64,000 bases of DNA, from assembly GCF_013341275.1 (NCBI RefSeq), contig NZ_CP054476.1, positions 819,501 through 883,500 of the forward strand, written 5' to 3'. Origin of the DNA: Methyloligella sp. GL2. GTDB taxonomy: Bacteria > Pseudomonadota > Alphaproteobacteria > Rhizobiales > Methyloligellaceae. Positions 58,085 through 64,000 of the stretch are shown here, piece after piece. The notes beneath the pieces are model-generated. The model was not told the origin of the DNA and did no database searches. It worked only from the letters and a program-made list of their open reading frames with translations. Numbering within the stretch: position 1 is the first letter of the stretch; the number at the start of each line of letters is the position of its first letter. The translations under genes and the position numbers were made by a program.

Positions 58085-58480
58085 TTAGCGCTTGCGCAAG
58101 GTCACGGTTCCGCGACCGCGCGGGCTTTCGAAGGAAACATTCTGGGTCGAGCCGCTGACGGTCACGCGGACGCGGCCAGAGACGTCATACTGGGCATTGT
58201 AGAAATCGCCCACATAGCGGTTCGGGTTCACCTCGAGCAGCGAACCGGTCTGGTTGATCTTGTTGGAGCTCGTGGCGCAGGTGGCTCTTATTCCATAGAC
58301 GTTGGAGCTCTGCTGCTTGTAGGTCACGCGGCAGCTGACCCGCTCCGGCTTGCCATCCTTGGGATGGGCGGTTCCGCTACCGGACCAGGTGCCTTCGATG
58401 GAAGAGGCGGCGCTAGCCGTGCTCAGGGGAAGAACGAGGGCGAGCGATGCGAAAAGCATCAGCAAAAACGGCGCTCTCAT
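58085..58480 (-). CDS. small secreted protein, lipocalin/beta-barrel-like
   Basis: A 131-aa exported protein with a signal peptide (FLLMLFASLALVLPLS, cleavage after ASA). The mature part begins SSIEGTWSGSGTAHPKDGKP and has repeated short strands with two Cys (VSCRVTY and ATCATSS), ending in RGTVTLRKR. The IEGTWSGSG start resembles the first strand of small lipocalin-like or DUF-type barrels, but I do not assign a family. Its ATG overlaps the stop of the RND exporter gene by four bases, so it is coupled to that transporter. A strong terminator follows. Confidence 0.7.
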   Translation of the reverse strand: MRAPFLLMLFASLALVLPLSTASAASSIEGTWSGSGTAHPKDGKPERVSCRVTYKQQSSNVYGIRATCATSSNKINQTGSLLEVNPNRYVGDFYNAQYDVSGRVRVTVSGSTQNVSFESPRGRGTVTLRKR

Positions 58481-60882
58481 TTTGGTCTCCTCGAGTGTTT
58501 GTCGTTGCTGTGTGTGGTGGCTAACGCCACATTAACCGAGTTGCTCTGCGCTGAGAATGGCCGGCCACGCACAAACCTGGACGAGACCATGATCAAGGCC
58601 GGGAGAATTATCAGGTCCGCGAGCAACGCGAAGACTAAGGTTGATAGGCAAATCAGCCCGAACTGACGGGTCGGCGGCACGGCACTGAGCTGTGTGATGG
58701 AAAGCCCCGCAAGCAGTACGACCGTCGTCAAGATCAGAACCGTTCCGATCATGCGCATCGTGCGATCGATGGCGAATGATGTGGTGTCTGAACGCTGCAT
58801 TTCAAGTTCGAAGCGGTTGAGCACATGGATGGCGTCATCCACGGCCAATCCGAATGCCACTGTCAGCCCGACAATTGTTGCGTAATCAAGGCCGCCTTGC
58901 AGAAAAGCCAGCCAAGTTGCTGTGGCGAATAGCGCAAACAGGTTCGGGATGGTGCTGAGCCCGGCGAAAATCATCGAGCCGAAGGCCAGCCCGATCACCA
59001 CGATAACGATGGCGATGGCGCCCAGCATGGAGAGGCTGAGCTGGGAGATGATGCCGGTAGAGCGGGTGGCGCCGACGCTGGCAAGTCCGGTCAGGGTCAG
59101 CTCGATATCGGGATGGCTGGCCTGAACCTTATCGAGTGCAGGCTTCAGCTCGGAGCGGATCTTCAGCACCTCCTTGGCCTCCAGATCGCCGATATAGCCG
59201 GAGACGAGGGCGGCGTGCTGCTTCTCGTTGACGTAGCGGGCCATGATCTCCGGCGGTACGGTCTCCATCAGCCGGGCGGAGGCTTCGGACGGAGAAAGCC
59301 CGCCGGATTCGGCCCAGGTTTGCAGATCGGCGAGGGAGTTCACCTTGCTGATCGCCGGGTGCTGCTGCAGCACCTGGTGCACTTCCTTGATCGTGTCGCG
59401 GACTTCCGGCGACTCCGCCGTCTCATCGTCGGGCCATTGCACCATCACGCTCAAGGGGAACAGCCCACCGAGCCGCGCTTCCATGCGGTCGGCGACGATG
59501 GCCGCGCTGCCCTGGTCGGGGAGCATGTCGCTCAAGCGATAGCGCGGCTCGAGCTGCAGATAGCCGATGGCGAAGAGAACGGTGAGCACCGTGCCGATCA
59601 CGGCGATGGTGGTGGGCCATTTCAGCACGAAGCCGCTCAAGGCGGCGGTCGCCCGGTCGAGCAGCGCGACGCCGGCATTGGCGCCGTCGCTCAGATATTT
59701 CGGTCCGCCCTCTTTCAGGAACAGCACGGCGAAAAGCGGCATCACGCCGATCACCAGGATTAGCGCCACGATGACCGAGACGCCGGCCATGATGCCGAAT
59801 TGCTGGATCAGGGCCGAATTGCCCAGAGCCAGCGAGAACAGCGCGATGGATGTGGTGATCGAGGTCAGGGCGCAGGCTGGGCCGACCTCGGCGAGGGCTT
59901 TTTGAATGGCCTCTTTCTTATGGGCGCCGTCGTCGAGATTTCGGCACAGGCCGAAAAGGAAGTGCATGGCGTTGTTGATGGTGACCACCAGCACCAGCGG
60001 CATCACCGCGTTCAAAAGCGGGTTCAGCAGCGTGCCGCTCCAGCCGAACAGGCCGAGCGACCAGATGATCGCCAGCACGGCGGGGCCGATGGCGATCAGC
60101 ACCAGACGGATATGACGGAAATAGAAGCCGAGCACGACGACACCGACAAGCAATCCGACGCCGTTGAACAGGCGGATATCCTTGTGAGTGCGGTCGATCA
60201 CCTCCGCCTTCATCGCCGGGATGCCGGCAAGGCCGATCTTGAGATCCTGGGCCGCGGCGCTGGCCTGAATGATCTCGTCAAGCTGGCTCATCACGCCGGG
60301 AAGGCCGTATTCGTAGATCGCCTCCTGGCTCAGGGCGACGACGAAGAGCGCAAGGCGGCTGCCATCTGCATCCGGCTTAGAGAGCAGGCGGCCGCCGGCC
60401 AGAGGGTGAGTGTCGATGCGCTTTTGAATATCGGCGAGCTGCTGGGGATCGCCGGACAGCTCCTCGGGAATGATCGGTTCGGGAACGCCGCCCTCGCTCA
60501 GCGGTGCGCGCAAGGAGAAGATCGACATCACCGAGACGACCGGATCGGATAAGAGCAGGTCGAAGTTGAGGTCCCGCATCTGGTTGAGATGCTTCGGGCT
60601 CAACAGGTTCTTGCCTTCGATGGTCAGATAGACGTCGCGGTCGCTGGAGGGGAAGCGCTCGCGCAGGCGTTCGAAGGCCTGGTAATCCGGGGTGGTGGAG
60701 CGCAGGAATTGATCCAGCGCATCGTCGGTCGCAAGTTTGGAGACGCCAACCCCCATGATGGCGGTGAGCACCACCAGGATAATGAGGGATGCGATCGGCC
60801 AATGGGCAGCCCACTCGCCGACGGCCAGCAGCGGGCGCGTGAAGCGGTAAAGGCGGGTTGATGAGCGCAGCTCGCCGGACAT
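58477..60882 (-). CDS. RND/MMPL-family transporter
   Basis: Large inner-membrane transporter, 801 aa, of the MMPL/SSD type (predicted hydrophobe or lipid exporter). Helix 1 (WPIASLIILVVLTAIMGVGV) is followed by a large periplasmic loop, a five-helix sterol-sensing-like block (FNGVGLLVGVVVLGFYFRHI, NAVMPLVLVVTINNAMHFLF) and a second half with the repeat (TIVGLTVAFGLAVDDAIHVL). The conserved Asp pair in FGLAVDDAIH is the proton-relay region of RND pumps. It is the first gene of an operon with the small secreted protein, a pairing that suggests a shared lipid or envelope role. Confidence 0.88.
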   Translation of the reverse strand: MSGELRSSTRLYRFTRPLLAVGEWAAHWPIASLIILVVLTAIMGVGVSKLATDDALDQFLRSTTPDYQAFERLRERFPSSDRDVYLTIEGKNLLSPKHLNQMRDLNFDLLLSDPVVSVMSIFSLRAPLSEGGVPEPIIPEELSGDPQQLADIQKRIDTHPLAGGRLLSKPDADGSRLALFVVALSQEAIYEYGLPGVMSQLDEIIQASAAAQDLKIGLAGIPAMKAEVIDRTHKDIRLFNGVGLLVGVVVLGFYFRHIRLVLIAIGPAVLAIIWSLGLFGWSGTLLNPLLNAVMPLVLVVTINNAMHFLFGLCRNLDDGAHKKEAIQKALAEVGPACALTSITTSIALFSLALGNSALIQQFGIMAGVSVIVALILVIGVMPLFAVLFLKEGGPKYLSDGANAGVALLDRATAALSGFVLKWPTTIAVIGTVLTVLFAIGYLQLEPRYRLSDMLPDQGSAAIVADRMEARLGGLFPLSVMVQWPDDETAESPEVRDTIKEVHQVLQQHPAISKVNSLADLQTWAESGGLSPSEASARLMETVPPEIMARYVNEKQHAALVSGYIGDLEAKEVLKIRSELKPALDKVQASHPDIELTLTGLASVGATRSTGIISQLSLSMLGAIAIVIVVIGLAFGSMIFAGLSTIPNLFALFATATWLAFLQGGLDYATIVGLTVAFGLAVDDAIHVLNRFELEMQRSDTTSFAIDRTMRMIGTVLILTTVVLLAGLSITQLSAVPPTRQFGLICLSTLVFALLADLIILPALIMVSSRFVRGRPFSAQSNSVNVALATTHSNDKHSRRPK

Positions 60883-61207
60883 GATGGGTTTTCACCCTCT
60901 GCTGGGGTTTCGTAAAATCTTGGGCCTACCCGAATGGGGCGGGCCAGCGCAACTGCCCCGGGCCTTACGAGGGCGACAAACGATTCGGTCCGATATAGGC
61001 GAATTGGCAGCATTCGCAAGGTTTTTTGACGCATTTGGCATAGGCCGGTTTAGCGCCGCTACACGGCCTGGGGCGGGCTCGGCGGCACTGCCGGTGCGGC
61101 CATTTGTCGGAAGCGAGGAGCGGACCGCTGCCGGGCCGGCCGGCGTTATTCCTCATGCAAAGCCCCGAACTCCCTTAGGGGCTCCCCCGAACCAAGAGGA
61201 GGAAATG
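60883..61207. promoter_or_regulatory. 325 bp divergent region, RND transporter / small secreted protein
   Basis: The open frame of the downstream gene extends back to 60881, but it lacks a start with a ribosome site and has shadow-like composition, so no extra gene is supported. A weak rightward promoter could be TTGACG (61026-61031) with TTTAGC 17 bp later. AGCCCC (61161-61166) and GGGGCT (61178-61183) form a hairpin just before the ribosome-binding site GAGGAGG. Confidence 0.35.
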
Positions 61208-61441
61208 ATGAGAACGTTCATCGTTGCAAGTCTCTTGCTGATGGCCATGGCGGGACCTGCCGCCGCAGCCAGCCCGCATTATCTGGTCAAGGATACCGTG
61301 GGCAATTGCTCCATGCTGCCGAACAAGCCGACATCCGATCCGGGGATGACGATCGTCGGCAGCCAGAGCGGCTATCCGTCCGCCGCTGCGGCGAGCAAGG
61401 CGCTGCGTGGCCTGTCCGGCTGCAGCAGCATCTTGGAGTAA
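61208..61441 (+). CDS. small secreted protein, 77 aa
   Basis: A 77-aa exported protein. The signal peptide (TFIVASLLLMAMAGPAAA, cleavage near AAA-SPH) is followed by HYLVKDTVGNCSMLPNKPTS, a Gly/Ser stretch (IVGSQSGYPSAAAASKALRG) and a C-terminal GCSSILE; the two Cys may pair. The layout resembles small alphaproteobacterial periplasmic proteins of unknown function. A very strong GAGGAGG precedes two consecutive ATGs (61205 and 61208); the second has better spacing. Confidence 0.65.
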   Translation: MRTFIVASLLLMAMAGPAAAASPHYLVKDTVGNCSMLPNKPTSDPGMTIVGSQSGYPSAAAASKALRGLSGCSSILE

Positions 61442-61492
61442 AGCGAGCCGAAAGACCCCCATGTGCTTTCCGGGGACTTTCGATTGTTCGAG

Positions 61493-61517
61493 CCGCCGAC
61501 CTTTAGGCCGGCGGTTT
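61493..61517 (+). terminator. hairpin terminator between convergent genes
   Basis: CCGCCGACC (61493-61501) pairs with GGCCGGCGG (61506-61514), one mismatch, across a TTTA loop, followed by TTTCGC. It lies between the small secreted protein gene and the converging hydrolase. Confidence 0.6.
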
Positions 61518-61519
61518 CG

Positions 61520-62311
61520 CTATCCAGACGGGAAGGTGACGGTCAGAAAACGCTCGATCATGGCGGTGATCTGATCGGGCACTTCCAGCTGACAGAAATG
61601 GCCGGAGCCGACGGTCTTGCCGGTCAGCATTCTCGGAACCAGCTTCTGCAGGCGGCTCATATCGGCGCGGGGCACCGGCTCGTCGGCGGCGATATAGAGG
61701 CTCGGCATGACGAAATCTTCGCCGGCAGGGCTCGGATCGTATTCGGCCAAGCCTTCGAGGCAGGACACGATCACGTGCTGCGGGGTGCTGGTCATTTGGT
61801 CGAGGATCGAGGCTTTGCGCTCCGCATCGTCGCTGGGCATGAACAGTACCTTGGAGACATAGCTGCGCAGGGCCGCGCGATAGTCGGGGCCGCGCAATTC
61901 CTCGATCAGGTTGGGGATCGCCGCCTTGGTCGATTCCGGCAATGCGACGGCGGCATCGAGCATGACCACGGCGGACGCAAGATGCGGATAGCGGACCGCC
62001 ATCTCGAAAGCGACGATGCCGCCCATGCTATGGCCGACGAAGACCGGCTCCAGTAGCCGGACCTCGGCACAGAGCAGCGCGATGTCGTCGGCGAAGATCT
62101 GCATCGTATAAGGGAGATCGGGCTTGTCGCTACGGCCATGGCCGCGCAGATCCATGGCCATCACCGTGTGGCCGTGGCGGACGAAGTGCGAGAAGAGCGG
62201 TCCCATATAGGTGCTGTCGCAGCACCAGCCATGAATCAGCACGATGGGCCGCTTGCGGCCGATGGCCCGGCGGTAGCTTAAGGAGACCCGTTCGGTATCG
62301 TCGTCTGGCAT
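61520..62311 (-). CDS. alpha/beta-hydrolase
   Basis: Alpha/beta-fold hydrolase, 263 aa. The oxyanion region is VLIHGWCCDSTYMGPLF, the nucleophile elbow is VFVGHSMGGIVAF with the catalytic Ser, the acid residue is probably in LYIAADEPVPRADM and the catalytic His in VGSGHFCQLEVPDQI. The MDLRGHGRSDKP motif is typical of esterase/lactonase/haloperoxidase-like members. ATG 62311 is used; the longer frame adds an Arg-rich leader. It is divergent from the aldo/keto reductase across 179 bp. Substrate unknown. Confidence 0.85.
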   Translation of the reverse strand: MPDDDTERVSLSYRRAIGRKRPIVLIHGWCCDSTYMGPLFSHFVRHGHTVMAMDLRGHGRSDKPDLPYTMQIFADDIALLCAEVRLLEPVFVGHSMGGIVAFEMAVRYPHLASAVVMLDAAVALPESTKAAIPNLIEELRGPDYRAALRSYVSKVLFMPSDDAERKASILDQMTSTPQHVIVSCLEGLAEYDPSPAGEDFVMPSLYIAADEPVPRADMSRLQKLVPRMLTGKTVGSGHFCQLEVPDQITAMIERFLTVTFPSG

Positions 62312-62490
62312 GGGCTTTCGTGCGGTTTGCTTTGCGCGCCAAATTGTCCGCGCCGGGTTTCGTCGCCTCCGCAACCATCCTATCTCCGGCAAAGAGTTCG
62401 GCACCAGCCCTCAGATACCGAGGCTCGGCTTAACGGTTTGGCGGGCGGGCCGCGTTAAACCCGAGGGGCGGCAATCGGGAGAAATGCGAC

Positions 62491-63480
62491 ATGGAACAGA
62501 TCGAAATCGGAAAATCCGGCGTCACGGCCTCGCGGGTCGGGCTCGGCACTTGGGCGATCGGCGGCTGGATGTGGGGCGGCACGGAAGAGGCGGACGCCAT
62601 CGCCACCATCCAGGAAGCGGTGCATGACGGGGTCAGCCTGATCGACACCGCGCCGGTCTATGGTTTCGGCCAGTCGGAGGAGATCGTCGGCAAGGCGATC
62701 GCGCAAGGTAAGCTTCGCGACAGGGTCGCGATCGCCACCAAGGTCGGCCTCAACTGGAAGGACGGAAAGGTGTTCCGCGATTCCAGTCCGGCCCGCATCC
62801 GCCAGGAGATCGAGGACTCGCTGCGCCGGCTGCAGACCGATGTGATCGACCTCTATCAGGTGCATTGGCCGGATATCCATGTGCCGTTCGAAGAGACGGC
62901 GGAGACGCTGGAGGCGTTGCGCAAAGAGGGCAAGATCCGCGCGATCGGGGTCTCCAACTATTCGCCGGAGCAGATGGATGCGTTTCGCAAGGGCGCAAGG
63001 CTCGATGCGGTGCAGCCGCCCTATAATCTGTTCGAGCGGGAGATCGAGGCGGATGTGCTTCCCTATGCGCAGAAGACGGGGCTGACCTCGCTTTGCTACG
63101 GTGCGCTGTGCCGCGGATTGCTGTCCGGCAAGATGAGTGCGGACCGGAAATTCGAAGGCGACGACCTGCGCAAGAACGATCCGAAATTCCAGGCGGACAC
63201 GCTGCCCGACTATCTCGCCGCGGTGGATGCGCTGCAGGCGCTGGCCGAAGAGCGCTACGGCAAATCGGTGCTGGCGCTCGCGGTGCGCTGGATCCTGGAT
63301 CAGGGGCGGACCATCGCGCTTTGGGGCGCGCGCCATCCCGGTCAGCTCGCCCCGATCAAGGAAATCGCCGGCTGGCATATCGACGAAGAGACCAAGCGCG
63401 ATATCGACGCCATTCTGAACAAGACCGTCGAGACGCCGATCTCGCCGGAGTTCATGGCGCCGCCGGTGGAGCGGGTTTGA
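62491..63480 (+). CDS. aldo/keto reductase
   Basis: NADPH-dependent aldo/keto reductase with a TIM-barrel fold, 329 aa. The catalytic tetrad is visible: Asp in SLIDTAPVYGFGQSEE with Tyr, Lys in VAIATKVGLNWKDG and His in LYQVHWPDIHVPFE. The cofactor region at IRAIGVSNYSPEQMDAFR and the late ALRW-type block (LALAVRWILDQGRTIALWGA) match general AKR proteins such as YhdN-type stress reductases. GGGAG before the ATG marks the start. A MaoC-type gene follows nine base pairs after the stop, probably in one operon. Confidence 0.9.
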   Translation: MEQIEIGKSGVTASRVGLGTWAIGGWMWGGTEEADAIATIQEAVHDGVSLIDTAPVYGFGQSEEIVGKAIAQGKLRDRVAIATKVGLNWKDGKVFRDSSPARIRQEIEDSLRRLQTDVIDLYQVHWPDIHVPFEETAETLEALRKEGKIRAIGVSNYSPEQMDAFRKGARLDAVQPPYNLFEREIEADVLPYAQKTGLTSLCYGALCRGLLSGKMSADRKFEGDDLRKNDPKFQADTLPDYLAAVDALQALAEERYGKSVLALAVRWILDQGRTIALWGARHPGQLAPIKEIAGWHIDEETKRDIDAILNKTVETPISPEFMAPPVERV

Positions 63481-63489
63481 GGTTTGACG

Positions 63490-63966
63490 ATGAACGAGCA
63501 GGGAGCAGAGGCGCCGGGGCTGTTACAGGGCCACTATCTTGAGGATCTCAGCGTCGGGCAGGTGTTCGAGACCGGCCGCTATGAGATGACGCCAGAGGCG
63601 ATCAAGGCGTTTGCATCCAAGTTCGATCCGCAGCCTTTCCATACCGACGAGGCGGCCGCCGAAAAGAGCTTCTTCGGCGGGCTGGTGGCGAGCGGCTGGC
63701 ATACCGGCTCGGCCACCATGCGGATGCTGGTGGATAGCGGGTTCCTGGCGGACGGGTTCATCGGCGGCGGTGCCGAGGTCACTTGGCCGCGCGCCACCAA
63801 GCCCGGCGATATCTTGCGGGTGCGCGGCGAGGTTCTGGAGATCAAGCCGTCGCGCTCAAAGCCAGACCGCGGCATGGTCACGGCGGAAGTCACGACCCTC
63901 AATCAGCGCGACGAGGTGGTGCAGCGAATGGTGACCACCTTGGTGGTGCATCGCCGTCCGGCCTAA
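63490..63966 (+). CDS. MaoC-family (R)-specific enoyl-CoA hydratase-like protein
   Basis: A 158-aa hot-dog-fold protein of the MaoC dehydratase family. The hydratase motif is at FASKFDPQPFHTDEAAAEKS (Asp and His active-site pair), with FFGGLVASGWHTGSATMRML and the C-terminal VTWPRATKPGDILRVRGEVL block typical of the family. Members hydrate enoyl-CoA or act on related acyl compounds. ATG 63490 has GAGG seven bases upstream; TTG two codons earlier is in frame. The last 34 bases of the window after the stop show no further gene. Confidence 0.88.
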   Translation: MNEQGAEAPGLLQGHYLEDLSVGQVFETGRYEMTPEAIKAFASKFDPQPFHTDEAAAEKSFFGGLVASGWHTGSATMRMLVDSGFLADGFIGGGAEVTWPRATKPGDILRVRGEVLEIKPSRSKPDRGMVTAEVTTLNQRDEVVQRMVTTLVVHRRPA

Positions 63967-64000
63967 GCCGGGCTGTTATTGTCCGGCGAGGAAGCCGTGC

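Overview
The window is GC-rich, densely coded DNA from what looks like a free-living, aerobic alphaproteobacterium. The evidence is a cytochrome bo-type ubiquinol oxidase operon, a TorF-type putative porin, many polyamine/opine-type ABC transporters and GMC alcohol dehydrogenases, and AT-rich promoters in a GC-rich background. A Rhodospirillales or Hyphomicrobiales-like host would fit, but nothing here fixes the order. No rRNA or tRNA gene, CRISPR array, integrase or transposase was seen.

Left part (1-28.8 kb): a catabolic and uptake region for nitrogenous organics. A PotABCD-like ABC transporter (880-4796, minus) is divergent from an amidinohydrolase-like enzyme plus GMC oxidoreductase (5354-7970). 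An M20 carbamoylase/amidohydrolase, a GcvA-type LysR regulator and an FAD amino-acid dehydrogenase/oxidase follow on the minus strand; the last has a tandem glycine riboswitch. Next come a luciferase-like monooxygenase, a LysR regulator, a DUF1028 protein and RidA. A co-directional set then runs from an aldehyde dehydrogenase through a second complete PotABCD-like transporter to a second GMC oxidoreductase (16009-23241), which suggests import followed by alcohol-to-aldehyde-to-acid oxidation. An ArgE-like M20 deacylase is divergent from an HpaB-like flavin monooxygenase, whose partner is an unusual flavin reductase fused to a LysR-type effector-binding domain. A GlxA-type AraC regulator closes the region. 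Two divergent promoter regions (15806-15939 and 24518-24630) share two ungapped blocks of near-identical sequence and probably bind the same regulator.

Middle (28.8-45 kb): a TorF-like porin, then a putative zinc-starvation (Zur) locus. It holds a DUF1826 gene and a convergent folE-hisI-ribD-like operon, each behind a Zur-box-like palindrome. The HisI copy has lost one of its zinc-ligand cysteines. After that come a choline-kinase-like protein, a DAO-family oxidoreductase, a cupin, a urea transporter and two isochorismatase-like amidohydrolases (a urea/biuret-type nitrogen module). A compositionally distinct PIN-domain gene follows, then a sugar-oxidation set (SMP-30 lactonase, aldose epimerase, SDR, GMC), with a palindromic intergenic repeat between the SDR and GMC genes.

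Right part (45-64 kb): cyoABCD with a DoxX-like gene, a cupin and a two-domain VOC protein; a type I secretion ABC exporter and adaptor pair; a copper-resistance copA-copB operon with a His/Cys-rich accessory protein; an RND/MMPL exporter with a small secreted protein; and an alpha/beta hydrolase, an aldo/keto reductase and a MaoC-type hydratase at the right edge.
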